From Hydractinia symbiolongicarpus (lineage: Eukaryota; Cnidaria; Hydrozoa; Anthoathecata; Hydractiniidae), in contig NC_079888.1 of the NCBI RefSeq assembly GCF_029227915.1, forward strand, positions 22,362,001 to 22,426,000: a DNA stretch of 64,000 nt. Reading direction: 5' to 3'. Of this stretch, positions 46,601 through 60,700 are shown in pieces (position 1 is the first letter of the stretch; each line of letters starts with the position of its first letter). The position numbers and the translations under genes are program-made. Below the pieces are notes generated by a model. It did not search any database. It saw only the letters and a list, made by a program, of their open reading frames with translations, and was not told the DNA's origin.

Positions 46601-49600
46601 TCAAAAATGAAAACATTTTTGAAAACTACAAGTCTCATGCGTTTTAGTGGTGAAATAATAATTTAAAAAATCGTTTGGGAAATGAGTTTACTCCCTGGGT
46701 ACTTTCTTTGTATACTTTTGACTCTACGGGCCGAGTCCAGGATTTACGGGAAATCGCAGGTTTTCGTTTGCCGGCGATTAAACTTCTTTTATTCAGCGTC
46801 TCATCAAAAATGAAAACATTTTTAAAAACTACAAGTCTTATGCGTTTTAGTGGTGAAAAAATAATTTAAAAAATCGTTCAGAAATGAGTTTACTCCCTGG
46901 GTACTTTCTTTGTATACTTTTGACTATACGGGCCGAGTCCGGGATTTACGGGAAATCGCGGGTTTTCGTTTGCCGGCGATTAAACTTTTTTTATTCAGCG
47001 TCTCATCAAAAATGAAAACATTTTTGAAAACTACAAGTCTCATGCGTTTTAGTGCTGAAAAAATAATTTAAAAAATCGTTCGGGAAATGAGTTTACTCCC
47101 TGGGTACTTTCTTTGTATACTTTTGACTATACGGGCCAAGCCGGGATTTACGGGAAATCGCGGGTTTTCGTTTGCCGGCGATTAAACTTCTTTTATTCAG
47201 CGTCTCATCAAAAATGAAAACATTTTTAAAAACTACAAGTCTTATGCGTTTTAGTGGTGAAAAAATAATTTAAAAAATCGTTCTGGAAATGAGTTTACTC
47301 ACAGGGTACTTTCTTTGTATACATTCGACTATACGGGCCAAGCCCGGGATTTACGGGAAATCGCGGGATTTCGTTTGCCGGCGATTAAACCTCTTTCATT
47401 AAGCGTCTCATCAAAAATGAAAGTATTTTTGAAAACTACAAGTCTCATGCGTTTTAGTGGTAAAAAAATAATATAAAAAATCGTTCGGGAAATGAGTTTA
47501 CTCCCTGGGTACTTTGTTTGTATACTTTTGACTATACGGGCCAAGCCCGGGATTTACGGGAAATCACAGGTTTTCGTTTGCCGGCGATTAAACTTCTTTT
47601 ATTCAGCGTCTCATCAAAAATGAAAACATTTTTAAAAACTACAAGTCTTATGCGTTTTAGTGGTGAAAAAATAATTTAAAAAATCGTTCTGGAAATGAGT
47701 TTACTCCCTGGGTACTTTCTTTGTATACATTTGACTATACGGTCCAAGCCCGGGATTTACGGGAAATCGCGGGTTTTCGTTTGCCGGCGATTAAACTTTT
47801 TTTATTCAGCGTCTCATCAAAAATGAAAACATTTTTGAAAACTACAAGTCTCATGCGTTTTAGTGGTGAAAAAATAATTTAAAAAATCGTTCTGGAAATG
47901 AGTTTACTCCCTGGGTACTTTCTTTGTATACTTTTGACTATATGGGCCGAGTCCGGGATTTAGGGAAATCGCAGGTTTTCGTTTGCCGGCGATTAAACTG
48001 CTTTTATTCAGCGTCTCATCAAAAATGAAAACATTTTTGAAAACTACAAGTCTCATGCGTTTTAGTGGTGAAAAAGTAATTTAAAAAATCGTTCGGGAAA
48101 TGAGTTTACTCCCTTGGTACTTTCTTTGTATACTTTTGACTATACGGCCAAGCCCGGGATTTAAGGGAAATCGCGGGTTTTCGTTTGCCGGCGATTAAAC
48201 TTCTTCTATTCAGCGTCTCATCAAAAATGAAAACATTTTTAAAAACTACAAGTCTTATGCGTTTTAGTGGTGAAAAAATAATTTAAAAAATCGTTCTGGA
48301 AATGAGTTTACTCCCTGGGTACTTTCTTTGTATACTTTTGACTATACGGGCCGAGTCCGGGATTTACGGGAAATCGCAGGTTTTCGTTTTCCGGCGATTA
48401 AACTGCTTTTATTCAGCGTCTCATCAAAAATGAAAACATTCTTGAAAACTACAAGTCTCGTGCGTTTTAGTGGTGAAATAATAATTTAACAAATCGTTTG
48501 GGAAATGAGTTTACACCCTGGGTACTTTCTTTGTATACTTTTGACTATACGGGCCGAGTCCAGGATTTACGGGAAATCGCAGGTTTTCGTTTGCCGCCGA
48601 TTAAACTTCTTTTATTCAGCGTCTCATCAAAAATGAAAACATTCTTGAAAACTACAAGTCTCGTGCGTTTTAGTGGTGAAATAATAATTTAAAAAATCGT
48701 TTGGGAAATGAGTTTACTCCCTGGGTACTTTCTTTGTGTACTTTTGACTATACGGGCCGAGTCCAGCATTTACGGGAAATCGCAGGTTTTCGTTTGCCGC
48801 CGATTAAACTTCTTTTATTCAGCGTCTCATCAAAAATGAAAACATTTTTAAAAACTACAAGTCTCATGCGTTTTAGTGGTAAAAAGTAATTTAAAAAATC
48901 GTTCGGGAAATTAGTTTACTCCCTGGGTACTTTCTTTGTATATTTTTGACTATACGGGCCAAGCCCGGGATTTACGGGAAATCGCAGGTTTTTGTTTGCC
49001 GGCGATTAAACTTCTTTTATTCAGCGTCTCATCAAAAATGAAAACATTTTTGAAAACTACAAGTCTCATGCGTTTTAGTGGTGAAAAAATAATTTAAAAA
49101 ATCGTTCGGGAAATGAATTTACTCCCTGGGTACTTTTTTTGTATACTTTTGACTATACGGGCCGAGTCCGGGATTTAGGGAAATCGCAGGTTTTCGTTTG
49201 CCGGCGATTAAACTGCTTTTATTCAGCGTCTCATCAAAAATGAAAACATTTTTAAAAACTACAAGTCTTATGCGTTTTAGTGGTGAAAAAATAATTTAAA
49301 AAATCGTTCTGGAAATGAGTTTACTCCCTGGGTACTTTCTTTGTATACATTTGACTATACGGTCCAAGCCCGGGATTTACGGGAAATCGCGGGTTTTCGT
49401 TTGCCGGCGATTAAACTTTTTTTATTCAGCGTCTCATCAAAAATGAAAATATTTTTAAAAACTACAAGTCTTATGCGTTTTAGTGGTGAAAAAATAATTT
49501 AAAAAATCGTTCTGGAAATGAGTTTACTCACAGGGTACTTTCTTTGTATACATTCGACTATACGGGCCAAGCCCGGGATTTACGGGAAATCGCGGGATTT

Positions 49601-52600
49601 CGTTTGCCGGCGATTAAACCTCTTTCATTAAGCGTCTCATCAAAAATGAAAACATTTTTGAAAACTATAAGTCTCATGCGTTTTAGTGGTGAAAAAATAA
49701 TTTAAAAAAACGTTCTGGAAATGAGTTTACTCCCTGGGTACTTTCTTTGTATACTTTTGACTATACGGGCCGAGTCCGGGATTTAGGAAAATCGCAGGTT
49801 TTCGTTTGCCGGCGATTAAACTGCTATTTTTTAGCGTCTCATCAAAAATGAAAACATTTTTGAAAACTACAAGTCTCATGCGTTTTAGTGGTGAAATAAT
49901 AATTTAAAAAATCGTTTGGGAAATGAGTTTACTCCCTGGGTACTTTCTTTGTATACTTTTGACTCTACGGGCCGAGTCCAGGATTTACGGGAAATCGCAG
50001 GTTTTCGTTTGCCGGCGATTAAACTTCTTTTATTCAGCGTCTCATCAAAAATGAAAACATTTTTAAAAACTACAAGTCTTATGCGTTTTAGTGGTGAAAA
50101 AATAATTTAAAAAATCGTTCAGAAATGAGTTTACTCCCTGGGTACTTTCTTTGTATACCTTTGACTATACGGGCCGAGTCCGGGATTTACGGGAAATCGC
50201 GGGTTTTCGTTTGCCGGCGATTAAACTTTTTTTATTCAGCGTCTCATCAAAAATGAAAACATTTTTGAAAACTACAAGTCTCATGCGTTTTAGTGCTGAA
50301 AAAATAATTTAAAAAATCGTTCGGGAAATGAGTTTACTCCCTGGGTACTTTCTTTGTATACTTTTGACTATACGGGCCAAGCCGGGATTTACGGGAAATC
50401 GCGGGTTTTCGTTTGCCGGCGATTAAACTTCTTTTATTCAGCGTCTCATCAAAAATGAAAACATTTTTAAAAACTACAAGTCTTATGCGTTTTAGTGGTG
50501 AAAAAATAATTTAAAAAATCGTTCTGGAAATGAGTTTACTCACAGGGTACTTTCTTTGTATACATTCGACTATACGGGCCAAGCCCGGGATTTACGGGAA
50601 ATCGCGGGATTTCGTTTGCCGGCGATTAAACCTCTTTCATTAAGCGTCTCATCAAAAATGAAAGTATTTTTGAAAACTACAAGTCTCATGCGTTTTAGTG
50701 GTAAAAAAATAATATAAAAAATCGTTCGGGAAATGAGTTTACTCCCTGGGTACTTTGTTTGTATACTTTTGACTATACGGGCCAAGCCCGGGATTTACGG
50801 GAAATCACAGGTTTTCGTTTGCCGGCGATTAAACTTCTTTTATTCAGCGTCTCATCAAAAATGAAAACATTTTTAAAAACTACAAGTCTTATGCGTTTTA
50901 GTGGTGAAAAAATAATTTAAAAAATCGTTCTGGAAATGAGTTTACTCCCTGGGTACTTTCTTTGTATACATTTGACTATACGGTCCAAGCCCGGGATTTA
51001 CGGGAAATCGCGGGTTTTCGTTTGCCGGCGATTAAACTTTTTTTATTCAGCGTCTCATCAAAAATGAAAACATTTTTGAAAACTACAAGTCTCATGCGTT
51101 TTAGTGGTGAAAAAATAATTTAAAAAATCGTTCTGGAAATGAGTTTACTCCCTGGGTACTTTCTTTGTATACTTTTGACTATATGGGCCGAGTCCGGGAT
51201 TTAGGGAAATCGCAGGTTTTCGTTTGCCGGCGATTAAACTGCTTTTATTCAGCGTCTCATCAAAAATGAAAACATTTTTGAAAACTACAAGTCTCATGCG
51301 TTTTAGTGGTGAAAAAGTAATTTAAAAAATCGTTCGGGAAATGAGTTTACTCCCTTGGTACTTTCTTTGTATACTTTTGACTATACGGCCAAGCCCGGGA
51401 TTTACGGGAAATCGCGGGTTTTCGTTTGCCGGCGATTAAACTTCTTCTATTCAGCGTCTCATCAAAAATGAAAACATTTTTAAAAACTACAAGTCTTATG
51501 CGTTTTAGTGGTGAAAAAATAATTTAAAAAATCGTTCTGGAAATGAGTTTACTCCCTGGGTACTTTCTTTGTATACTTTTGACTATACGGGCCGAGTCCG
51601 GGATTTACGGGAAATCGCAGGTTTTCGTTTTCCGGCGATTAAACTGCTTTTATTCAGCGTCTCATCAAAAATGAAAACATTCTTGAAAACTACAAGTCTC
51701 GTGCGTTTTAGTGGTGAAATAATAATTTAACAAATCGTTTGGGAAATGAGTTTACACCCTGGGTACTTTCTTTGTATACTTTTGACTATACGGGCCGAGT
51801 CCAGGATTTACGGGAAATCGCAGGTTTTCGTTTGCCGCCGATTAAACTTCTTTTATTCAGCGTCTCATCAAAAATGAAAACATTCTTGAAAACTACAAGT
51901 CTCGTGCGTTTTAGTGGTGAAATAATAATTTAAAAAATCGTTTGGGAAATGAGTTTACTCCCTGGGTACTTTCTTTGTGTACTTTTGACTATACGGGCCG
52001 AGTCCAGCATTTACGGGAAATCGCAGGTTTTCGTTTGCCGCCGATTAAACTTCTTTTATTCAGCGTCTCATCAAAAATGAAAACATTTTTAAAAACTACA
52101 AGTCTCATGCGTTTTAGTGGTAAAAAGTAATTTAAAAAATCGTTCGGGAAATTAGTTTACTCCCTGGGTACTTTCTTTGTATATTTTTGACTATACGGGC
52201 CAAGCCCGGGATTTACGGGAAATCGCAGGTTTTTGTTTGCCGGCGATTAAACTTCTTTTATTCAGCGTCTCATCAAAAATGAAAACATTTTTGAAAACTA
52301 CAAGTCTCATGCGTTTTAGTGGTGAAAAAATAATTTAAAAAATCGTTCGGGAAATGAATTTACTCCCTGGGTACTTTTTTTGTATACTTTTGACTATACG
52401 GGCCGAGTCCGGGATTTAGGGAAATCGCAGGTTTTCGTTTGCCGGCGATTAAACTGCTTTTATTCAGCGTCTCATCAAAAATGAAAACATTTTTAAAAAC
52501 TACAAGTCTTATGCGTTTTAGTGGTGAAAAAATAATTTAAAAAATCGTTCTGGAAATGAGTTTACTCCCTGGGTACTTTCTTTGTATACATTTGACTATA

Positions 52601-53150
52601 CGGTCCAAGCCCGGGATTTACGGGAAATCGCGGGTTTTCGTTTGCCGGCGATTAAACTTTTTTTATTCAGCGTCTCATCAAAAATGAAAACATTTTTGAA
52701 AACTACAAGTCTCATGCGTTTTAGTGGTGAAAAAATAATTTAAAAAATCGTTCTGGAAATGAGTTTACTCCCTGGGTACTTTCTTTGTATACATTTGACT
52801 ATACGGTCCAAGCCCGGGATTTACGGGAAATCGCGGGTTTTCGTTTGCCGGCGATTAAACTTTTTTTATTCAGCGTCTCATCAAAAATGAAAATATTTTT
52901 AAAAACTACAAGTCTTATGCGTTTTAGTGGTGAAAAAATAATTTAAAAAATCGTTCTGGAAATGAGTTTACTCACAGGGTACTTTCTTTGTATACATTCG
53001 ACTATACGGGCCAAGCCCGGGATTTACGGGAAATCGCGGGATTTCGTTTGCCGGCGATTAAACCTCTTTCATTAAGCGTCTCATCAAAAATGAAAACATT
53101 TTTGAAAACTATAAGTCTCATGCGTTTTAGTGGTGAAAAAATAATTTAAA
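43621..53150 (+). repeat. Block C, 20-mer and 16-mer HOR copies
   Basis: A monomer with the rare text AATGAAAGTATTTTTGAAAAC occurs near 43366, 47415 and 50656, giving periods of 4049 (20-mer) and 3241 (16-mer). The same offsets link TTCGTTTGCCGCCGATTAAAC monomers (near 44540, 48590 and 51831) and GAAATTAGTTTACTCCC monomers. The different lengths reflect how many 3-mer cassettes each unit holds, plus further monomer gains and losses. Confidence 0.85.
45056..46877 (+). repeat. 3-mer cassette, three copies
   Basis: The same 607-base cassette occurs three times in succession, with its CTCTACGGGCC monomers beginning near 45461, 46068 and 46675. The copies are almost identical. One has GTCTTATCAAAAATG near 46191 where the others have GTCTCATCAAAAATG. 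Confidence 0.8.
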
Positions 53151-54780
53151 AAAACGTTCGGGAAATGAATTTACTCCCTTGGTACTTTCTTTGTATACTT
53201 TTGACTATACGGGCCGAGTGCGGGATTTACGGGAAGTCGCGGATTTTCGTTTGCCGGCGATTAAACTTCTTTTATTCAGCGTCCCATCAAATATGAAAAT
53301 ATTTTTGAAAACTACAAGTCTCATGCGTTTGGTGGTAAAAAAATAATATAAAAAATCGTTCAGGAAATGAGTTTACTCCCTGGGTTCTTTGTTTGTATAC
53401 TTTTGACTATACGGGCCAAGCTCGGGATTTACGGGAAATAGCGGGTTTTCGTTTGCCGGCGATTAAACTTCTTTTATTCAGCGTCTCATCAAAAATGAAA
53501 ACATTTTTAAAAACTACAAGTCTTATGCGTTTTAGTGGTGAAAAAATAATTTAAAAAATCGTTCAGGAAATGAGTTTACTCCCTGGGTACTTTCTTTGTA
53601 TACTTTTGACTACACGGGCCGAGTCCGGGATTTAGGGAAATCGTAGGTTTTCGTTTGCTGGCGATTAAACTGCTTTTATTCAGCGTCTCATCAAAAATGA
53701 AAACATTTTTAAAAACCACAAGTCTCATGCGTTTTAGTGGTGAAAAAGTAATTTAAAAAATCGTTCGGGAAATGAGTTTACTCCCTGGGTACTTTCTTTG
53801 TATACTTTTGACTATACAGCCAAGCCCGGGATTTACGGGAAATCGCGGGTTTTCGTTTGCCGGCTATTAAACTTCTTTTATTCAGCGTCTCATCAAAAAT
53901 GAAAACATTTTTGAAAACTACAAGTCTTATGCGTTTTAGTGGTGAAAAAATAATTTAAAAAATCGTTCTGGAAATGAGTTTACTCACAGGGTACTTTCTT
54001 TGTATACATTCGACTATACGGGCCAAGCCCGGGATTTACGGGAAATCGCGGGATTTCGTTTGCCGGCGATTAAACCTCTTTCATTAAGCGTCTCATCAAA
54101 AATGAAAACATTTTTGAAAACTATAAGTCTCATGCGTTTTAGTGGTGAAAAAATAATTTGAAAAAACGTTCGGGAAATGAATTTACTCCCTTGGTACTTT
54201 CTTTGTATACTTTTGACTATACGGGCCGAGTGCGGGATTTACGGGAAGTCGCGGATTTTCGTTTGCCGGCGATTAAACTTCTTTTATTCAGCGTCCCATC
54301 AAATATGAAAATATTTTTGAAAACTACAAGTCTCATGCGTTTGGTGGTAAAAAATAATATAAAAAATCGTTCGGGAAATGAGTTTACTCCCTGGGTTCTT
54401 TGTTTGTATACTTTTGACTATACGGGCCAAGCCCGGGATTTACGGGAAATAGCGGGTTTTCGTTTGCCGGCGATTAAACTTCTTTTATTCAGCGTCTCAT
54501 CAAAAATGGAAACATTTTTAAAAACTACAAGTCTTATGCGTTTTAGTGGTGAAAAAATAATTTAAAAAATCGTTCTGGAATTGAGTTTACTCCCTGGGTA
54601 CTTTCTTTGTATACTTTTGACTATACGGGACGAGTCCGGGATTTAGGGAAATCGCAGGTTTTCGTTTGCCGGCGATTAAACTTCTTTTATTCAGCGTCCC
54701 ATCAAATATGAAAATATTTTTGAAAACTACAAGTCTCATGCGTTTAGTGGTAAAAAAATAATATAAAAAATCGTTCGGGA
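53151..54780 (+). repeat. Block C/D transition, 5-mer duplication with divergent monomers
   Basis: Unusual monomers with GCGTCCCATCAAATATG occur near 53279, 54291 and 54694. The first two lie within a segment repeated at about 1012 bases (five monomers), which also contains AAAAACGTTCGGGAAATGAA and GCGTTTGGTGGTAAAAA. A substitution of TAATTTAAAA to TAATTTGAAA near 54155 removes a stop in one frame and creates a longer, meaningless open frame. Confidence 0.7.
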
Positions 54781-57700
54781 AATTAGTTTACTCCCTGGGT
54801 ACTTTGTTTGTATACTTTTGACTATACGGGCCAAGCCCGGGATTTACGGGAAATCGCGGGTTTTCGTTTGCCGGCGATTAAACTTCTTTTATTCAGCGTC
54901 TCATCAAAAATGAAAACATTTTTAAAAACTACAAGTCTTATGCGTTTTAGTGGTGAAAAAATAATTTAAAAAATCGTTCCGGAAATGAGTTTACTCCCTG
55001 GGTACTTTCTTTGTATACTTTTGACTGTACGGGCCGAGTCCGGGATTTAGGGAAATCGCGGGTTTTCGTTTGCCGGCGATTAAACTGCTTTTATTCAGCG
55101 TCTCATCAAAAATGAAAACATTTTTTAAAACCACAAGTCTCATGCGTTTTAGTGGTGAAAAAGTAATTTAAAAAATCTTTCGGGAAATGAGTTTACTCCC
55201 TGGGTACTTTCTTTGTATACTTTTGACTATACGGCCAAGCCCGGGATTTACGGGAAATCGCGGGTTTTCGTTTGCCGGCGATTAAACTTCTTTTATTCAG
55301 CGTCTCATCAAAAATGAAAACATTTTTAAAAACTACAAGTCTTATGCGTTTTAGTGGTGAAAAAATAATTTAAAAAATCGTTCTGGAAATGAGTTTACTC
55401 CCTGGGTACTTTCTTTGTATACTTTTGACTATACGGGCCGAGTCCGGGATTTAGGGAAATCGCAGGTTTTCGTTTGCCGGCGATTAAACTGCTTTTATTC
55501 AGCGTCTCATCAAAAATGAAAACATTTTTGAAAACTACAAGTCTCATGCGTTTTAGTGGTGAAAAAGTAATTTAAAAAATCGTTCGGGAAATGAGTTTAC
55601 TTCCTGGGTACTTTCTTTGTATACTTTTGACTATACGGCCAAGCCCGGGATTTACGGGAAATCGCGGGTTTTCGTTTGCCGGCGATTAAACTTTTTTTAT
55701 TCAGCGTCTCATCAAAAATGAAAACATTTTTAAAAACTACAAGTCTTATGCGTTTTAGTGGTGAAAAAATAATTTAAAAAATCGTTCTGAAAATGAGTTT
55801 ACTCCCTGGGTACTTTCTTTGTATACTTTTGACTATACGGGCCGAGTCCGGGATTTACGGGAAATCGCAGGTTTTCGTTTGCCGGCGATTAAACTGCTTT
55901 TACTCAGCGTCTCATCAAAAATGAAAACATTCTTGAAAACTACAAGTCTCGTGCGTTTTAGTGGTGAAATAATAATTTAAAAAATCATTTGGGAAATGAG
56001 TTTACTCCCTGGGTACTTTCTTTGTATACTTTTGACTATACGGGCCGAGTCCAGGATTTACGGGAAATCGCAGGTTTTCGTTTGCTGGCGATTAAACTTT
56101 TTTTATTCAGCGTCTCATCAAAAATGAAAACATTTTTAAAAACTACAAGTCTCATGCGTTTTAGTGATAAAATGTAATTTAAAAAATCGTTCGGGAAATG
56201 AGTTTACTCCCTGGGTACTTTCTTTGTATACTTTTGACTATTCGGGCCAAGCCCGGGATTTACGGGAAATCGCAGGTTTTCGTTTGCCGGCGATTAAACT
56301 TCTTTTATTCAGCGTCTCATCAAAAATGAAAACATTTTTGAAAACTACAAGTCTCATGCGTTTTAGTGGTGAAAAAATAATTTAAAAAATCGTTCGGGAA
56401 ATGAGTTTACTCCCTGGGTACTTTCTTTGTATACTTTTGACTATACGGGCCGAGTCCGAGATTTACGGAAAATCGCAGATTTTCGTTTGCCGGCGATTAA
56501 ACTGCTTTTATTCAGCGTCTCATCAAAAATGAAAACATTCTTGAAAACTACAAGTCTCGTGCGTTTTAGTGGTGAAATAATAATTTAAAAAATCGTTTGG
56601 GAAATGAGTTTACTCCCTGGGTACTTTCTTTGTATACTTTTGACTATACGGGTCGAGTCCAGGATTTACGGGAAATCGCGGGTTTTCGTTTGCCGGCGAT
56701 TAAACTTCTTTTATTCAGCGTCTCATCAAAAATGAAAACATTTTTAAAAACTACAAGTCTTATGCGTTTTAGTGGCGAAAAAATAATTTACAAAATCGTT
56801 CTGGAAATGAGTTTACTCCCTGGGTACTTTCTTTGTATACTTTTGACTATACGGGCCGAGTCCGGGATTTACGGAAAATCGCAGATTTTCGTTTGCCGGC
56901 GATTAAACTGCTTTTATTCAGCGTCTCATCAAAAATGAAAACATTCTTGAAAACTACAAGTCTCGTTTGTTTTAGTGGTGAAATAATAATTTAAAAAATC
57001 GTTTGGGAAATGAGTTTACTCCCTGGGTACTTTCTTTGTATACTTTTGACTATACGGGCCGGGTCCAGGATTTACGGGAAATCGCGGGTTTTCGTTTGCC
57101 GGCGATTAAACTTCTTTTATTCAGCGTCTCATCAAAAATGAAAACATTTTTAAAAACTACAAGTCTTATGCGTTTTAGTGGTGAAAAAATAATTTCAAAA
57201 ATCGTTCTGGAAATGAGTTTACTCCCTGGGTACTTTCTTTGTATACTTTTGACTATACGGGCCGAGTCCGGGATTTACGGAAAATCGCAGATTTTCGTTT
57301 GCCGGCGATTAAACTGCTTTTATTCAGCGTCTCATCAAAAATGAAAACATTCTTGAAAACTACAAGTCTCGTGCGTTTTAGTGGTGAAATAATAATTTAA
57401 AAAATCGTTTGGGAAATGAGTTTTCTCCCTGGGTACTTTCTTTGTATACTTTTGACTATACGGGCCGAGTCCAGGATTTACGGGAAATCGCGGGTTTTCG
57501 TTTGCCGGCGATTAAACTGCTTTTATTCAGCGTCTCATCAAAAATGAAAACATTCTTGAAAACTACAAGTCTCGTGCGTTTTAGTGGTGAAATAATAATT
57601 TAAAAAATCGTTTGGGAAATGAGTTTACTCCCTGGGTACTTTCTTTGTATACTTTTGACTATACGGGTCGAGTCCAGGATTTACGGGAAATCGCGGGTTT

Positions 57701-60700
57701 TCGTTTGCCGGCGATTAAACTTCTTTTATTCAGCGTCTCATCAAAAATGAAAACATTTTTAAAAACTACAAGTCTTATGCGTTTTAGTGGCGAAAAAATA
57801 ATTTACAAAATCGTTCTGGAAATGAGTTTACTCCCTGGGTACTTTCTTTGTATACTTTTGACTATACGGGCCGAGTCCGGGATTTACGGAAAATCGCAGA
57901 TTTTCGTTTGCCGGCGATTAAACTGCTTTTATTCAGCGTCTCATCAAAAATGAAAACATTTTTAAAAACTACAAGTCTTATGCGTTTTAGTGGTGAAAAA
58001 ATAATTTCAAAAATCGTTCTGGAAATGAGTTTACTCCCTGGGTACTTTCTTTGTATACTTTTGACTATACGGGCCGAGTCCGGGATTTACGGAAAATCGC
58101 AGATTTTCGTTTGCCGGCGATTAAACTGCTTTTATTCAGCGTCTCATCAAAAATGAAAACATTCTTGAAAACTACAAGTCTCGTGCGTTTTAGTGGTGAA
58201 ATAATAATTTAAAAAATCGTTTGGGAAATGAGTTTTCTCCCTGGGTACTTTCTTTGTATACTTTTGACTATACGGGCCGAGTCCAGGATTTACGGGAAAT
58301 CGCGGGTTTTCGTTTGCCGGCGATTAAATTTCTTTTATTCAGCGTCTCATCAAAAATGAAAACATTTTTAAAAACTACAAGTCTTATGCGTTTTAGTGGT
58401 GAAAAAATAATTTAAAAAATCGTTCTGGAAATGAGTTTACTCCCTGGGTACTTTCTTTGTATACTTTTGACTATACGGGCCGAGTCCGGGATTTAGGGAA
58501 ATCGCAGGTTTTCGTTTGCCGGCGATTAAACTTCTTTTATTCAGCGTCTCATCAAAAATGAAAACATTTTTAAAAACTACAAGTCTTATGCGTTTTAGTG
58601 GTGAAAAAATAATTTAAAAAATCGTTCTGGAAATGAGTTTACTCCCTGGGTACTTTCTTTGTATACTTTTGACTATACGGGCCGAGTCCGGGATTTACGG
58701 AAAATCGCAGATTTTCGTTTGCCGGCGATTAAACTGCTTTTATTCAGCGTCTCATCAAAAATGAAAACATTCTTGAAAACTACAAGTCTCGTGCGTTTTA
58801 GTGGTGAAATAATAATTTAAAAAATCGTTTGGGAAATGAGTTTACTCCCTGGGTACTTTCTTTGTATACTTTTGACTATACGGGCCGAGTCCAGGATTTA
58901 CGGGAAATCGCGGGTTTTCGTTTGCCGGCGATTAAACTTCTTTTATTCAGCGTCTCATCAAAAATGAAAACATTTTTAAAAACTACAAGTCTTATGCGTT
59001 TTAGTGGTGAAAAAATAATTTAAAAAATCGTTATGGAAATGAGTTTACTCCCTGGGTACTTTCTTTGTATACTTTTGACTATACGGGCCGAGTCCGGGAT
59101 TTAGGGAAATCGCAGGTTTTCGTTTGCCGGCGATTAAACTGCTTTTATTCAGCGTCTCATCAAAAATGAAAACATTTTTGAAAACTACAAGTCTCATGCG
59201 TTTTTGTGGTGAAAAAATAATTTAAAAAATCGTTCGGGAAATGAGTTTACTCCCTGGGTACTTTCTTTGTATACTTTTGACTATACGGGCCGAGTCCGGG
59301 ATTTACGGAAAATCGCAGATTTTCGTTTGCCGGCGATTAAACTGCTTTTATTCAGCGTCTCATCAAAAATGAAAACATTCTTGAAAACTACATGTCTCGT
59401 GCGTTTTAGTGGTGAAATAATAATTTAAAAAATCGTTTGGGAAATGAGTTTACTTCCTGGGTACTTTCTTTGTATACTTTTGACTATACGGGCCGAGTCC
59501 AGGATTTACGGGAAATCGCGGGTTTTCGTTTGCCGGCGATTAAACTTCTTTTATTCAGCGTCTCATCAAAAATGAAAACATTTTTAAAAACTACAAGTCT
59601 TATGCGTTTTAGTGGTGAAAAAATAATTTAAAAAATCGTTCTGGAAATGAGTTTACTCCCTGGGTACTTTCTTTGTATACTTTTGACTATACGGGCCGAG
59701 TCCGGGATTTACGGAAAATCGCAGATTTTCGTTTGCCGGCGATTAAACTGCTTTTATTCAGCGTCTCATCAAAAATGAAAACATTCTTGAAAACTACAAG
59801 TCTCGTGCGTTTTAGTGGTGAAATAATAATTTAAAAAATCGTGTGGGAAATGAGTTTACTCCCTGGGTACTTTCTTTGTATACTTTTGACTATACGGGCC
59901 GAGTCCAGGATTTACGGGAAATCGCGGGTTTTCGTTTGCCGGCGATTAAACTTCTTTTATTCAGCGTCTCATCAAAAATGAAAACATTTTTAAAAACTAC
60001 AAGTCTTATGCGTTTTAGTGGTGGAAAAATAATTTAAAAAATCGTTCTGGAAATGAGTTTACTCCCTGGGTACTTTCTTTGTATACTTTTGACTATACGG
60101 GCCGAGTATGGGATTTAGGGAAATCGCAGGTTTTCGTTTGCCGGCGATTAAACTGCTTTTATTCAGCGTCTCATCAAAAATGAAAACATTTTTGAAAACT
60201 ACAAGTCTCATGCGTTTTAGTGGTGAAAAAGTAATTTAAAAAATCGTTCGGGAAATGAGTTTACTCCCTGGGTACTTTCTTTGTATACTTTTGACTATAC
60301 GGGCAAGCCCGGGATTTACGGGAAATCGCGGGTTTTCGTTTGCCGGCGATTAAACTTCTTTTATTCAGCGTCTCATCAAAAATGAAAACATTCTTGAAAA
60401 CTACAAGTCTCGTGCGTTTTAGTGGTGAAAAAATAATTTAAAAAATCGTTCGGGAAATGAGTTTACTCCCTGGGTACTTTCTTTGTATACTTTTGACTAT
60501 ACGGGCCGAGTCCGAGATTTACGGAAAATCGCAGATTTTCGTTTGCCGGCGATTAAACTGCTTTTATTCAGCGTCTCATCAAAAATGAAAACATTCTTGA
60601 AAACTACAAGTCTCGTGCGTTTTAGTGGTGAAATAATAATTTAAAAAATCGTTTGGGAAATGAGTTTACTCCCTGGGTACTTTCTTTGTATACTTTTGAC

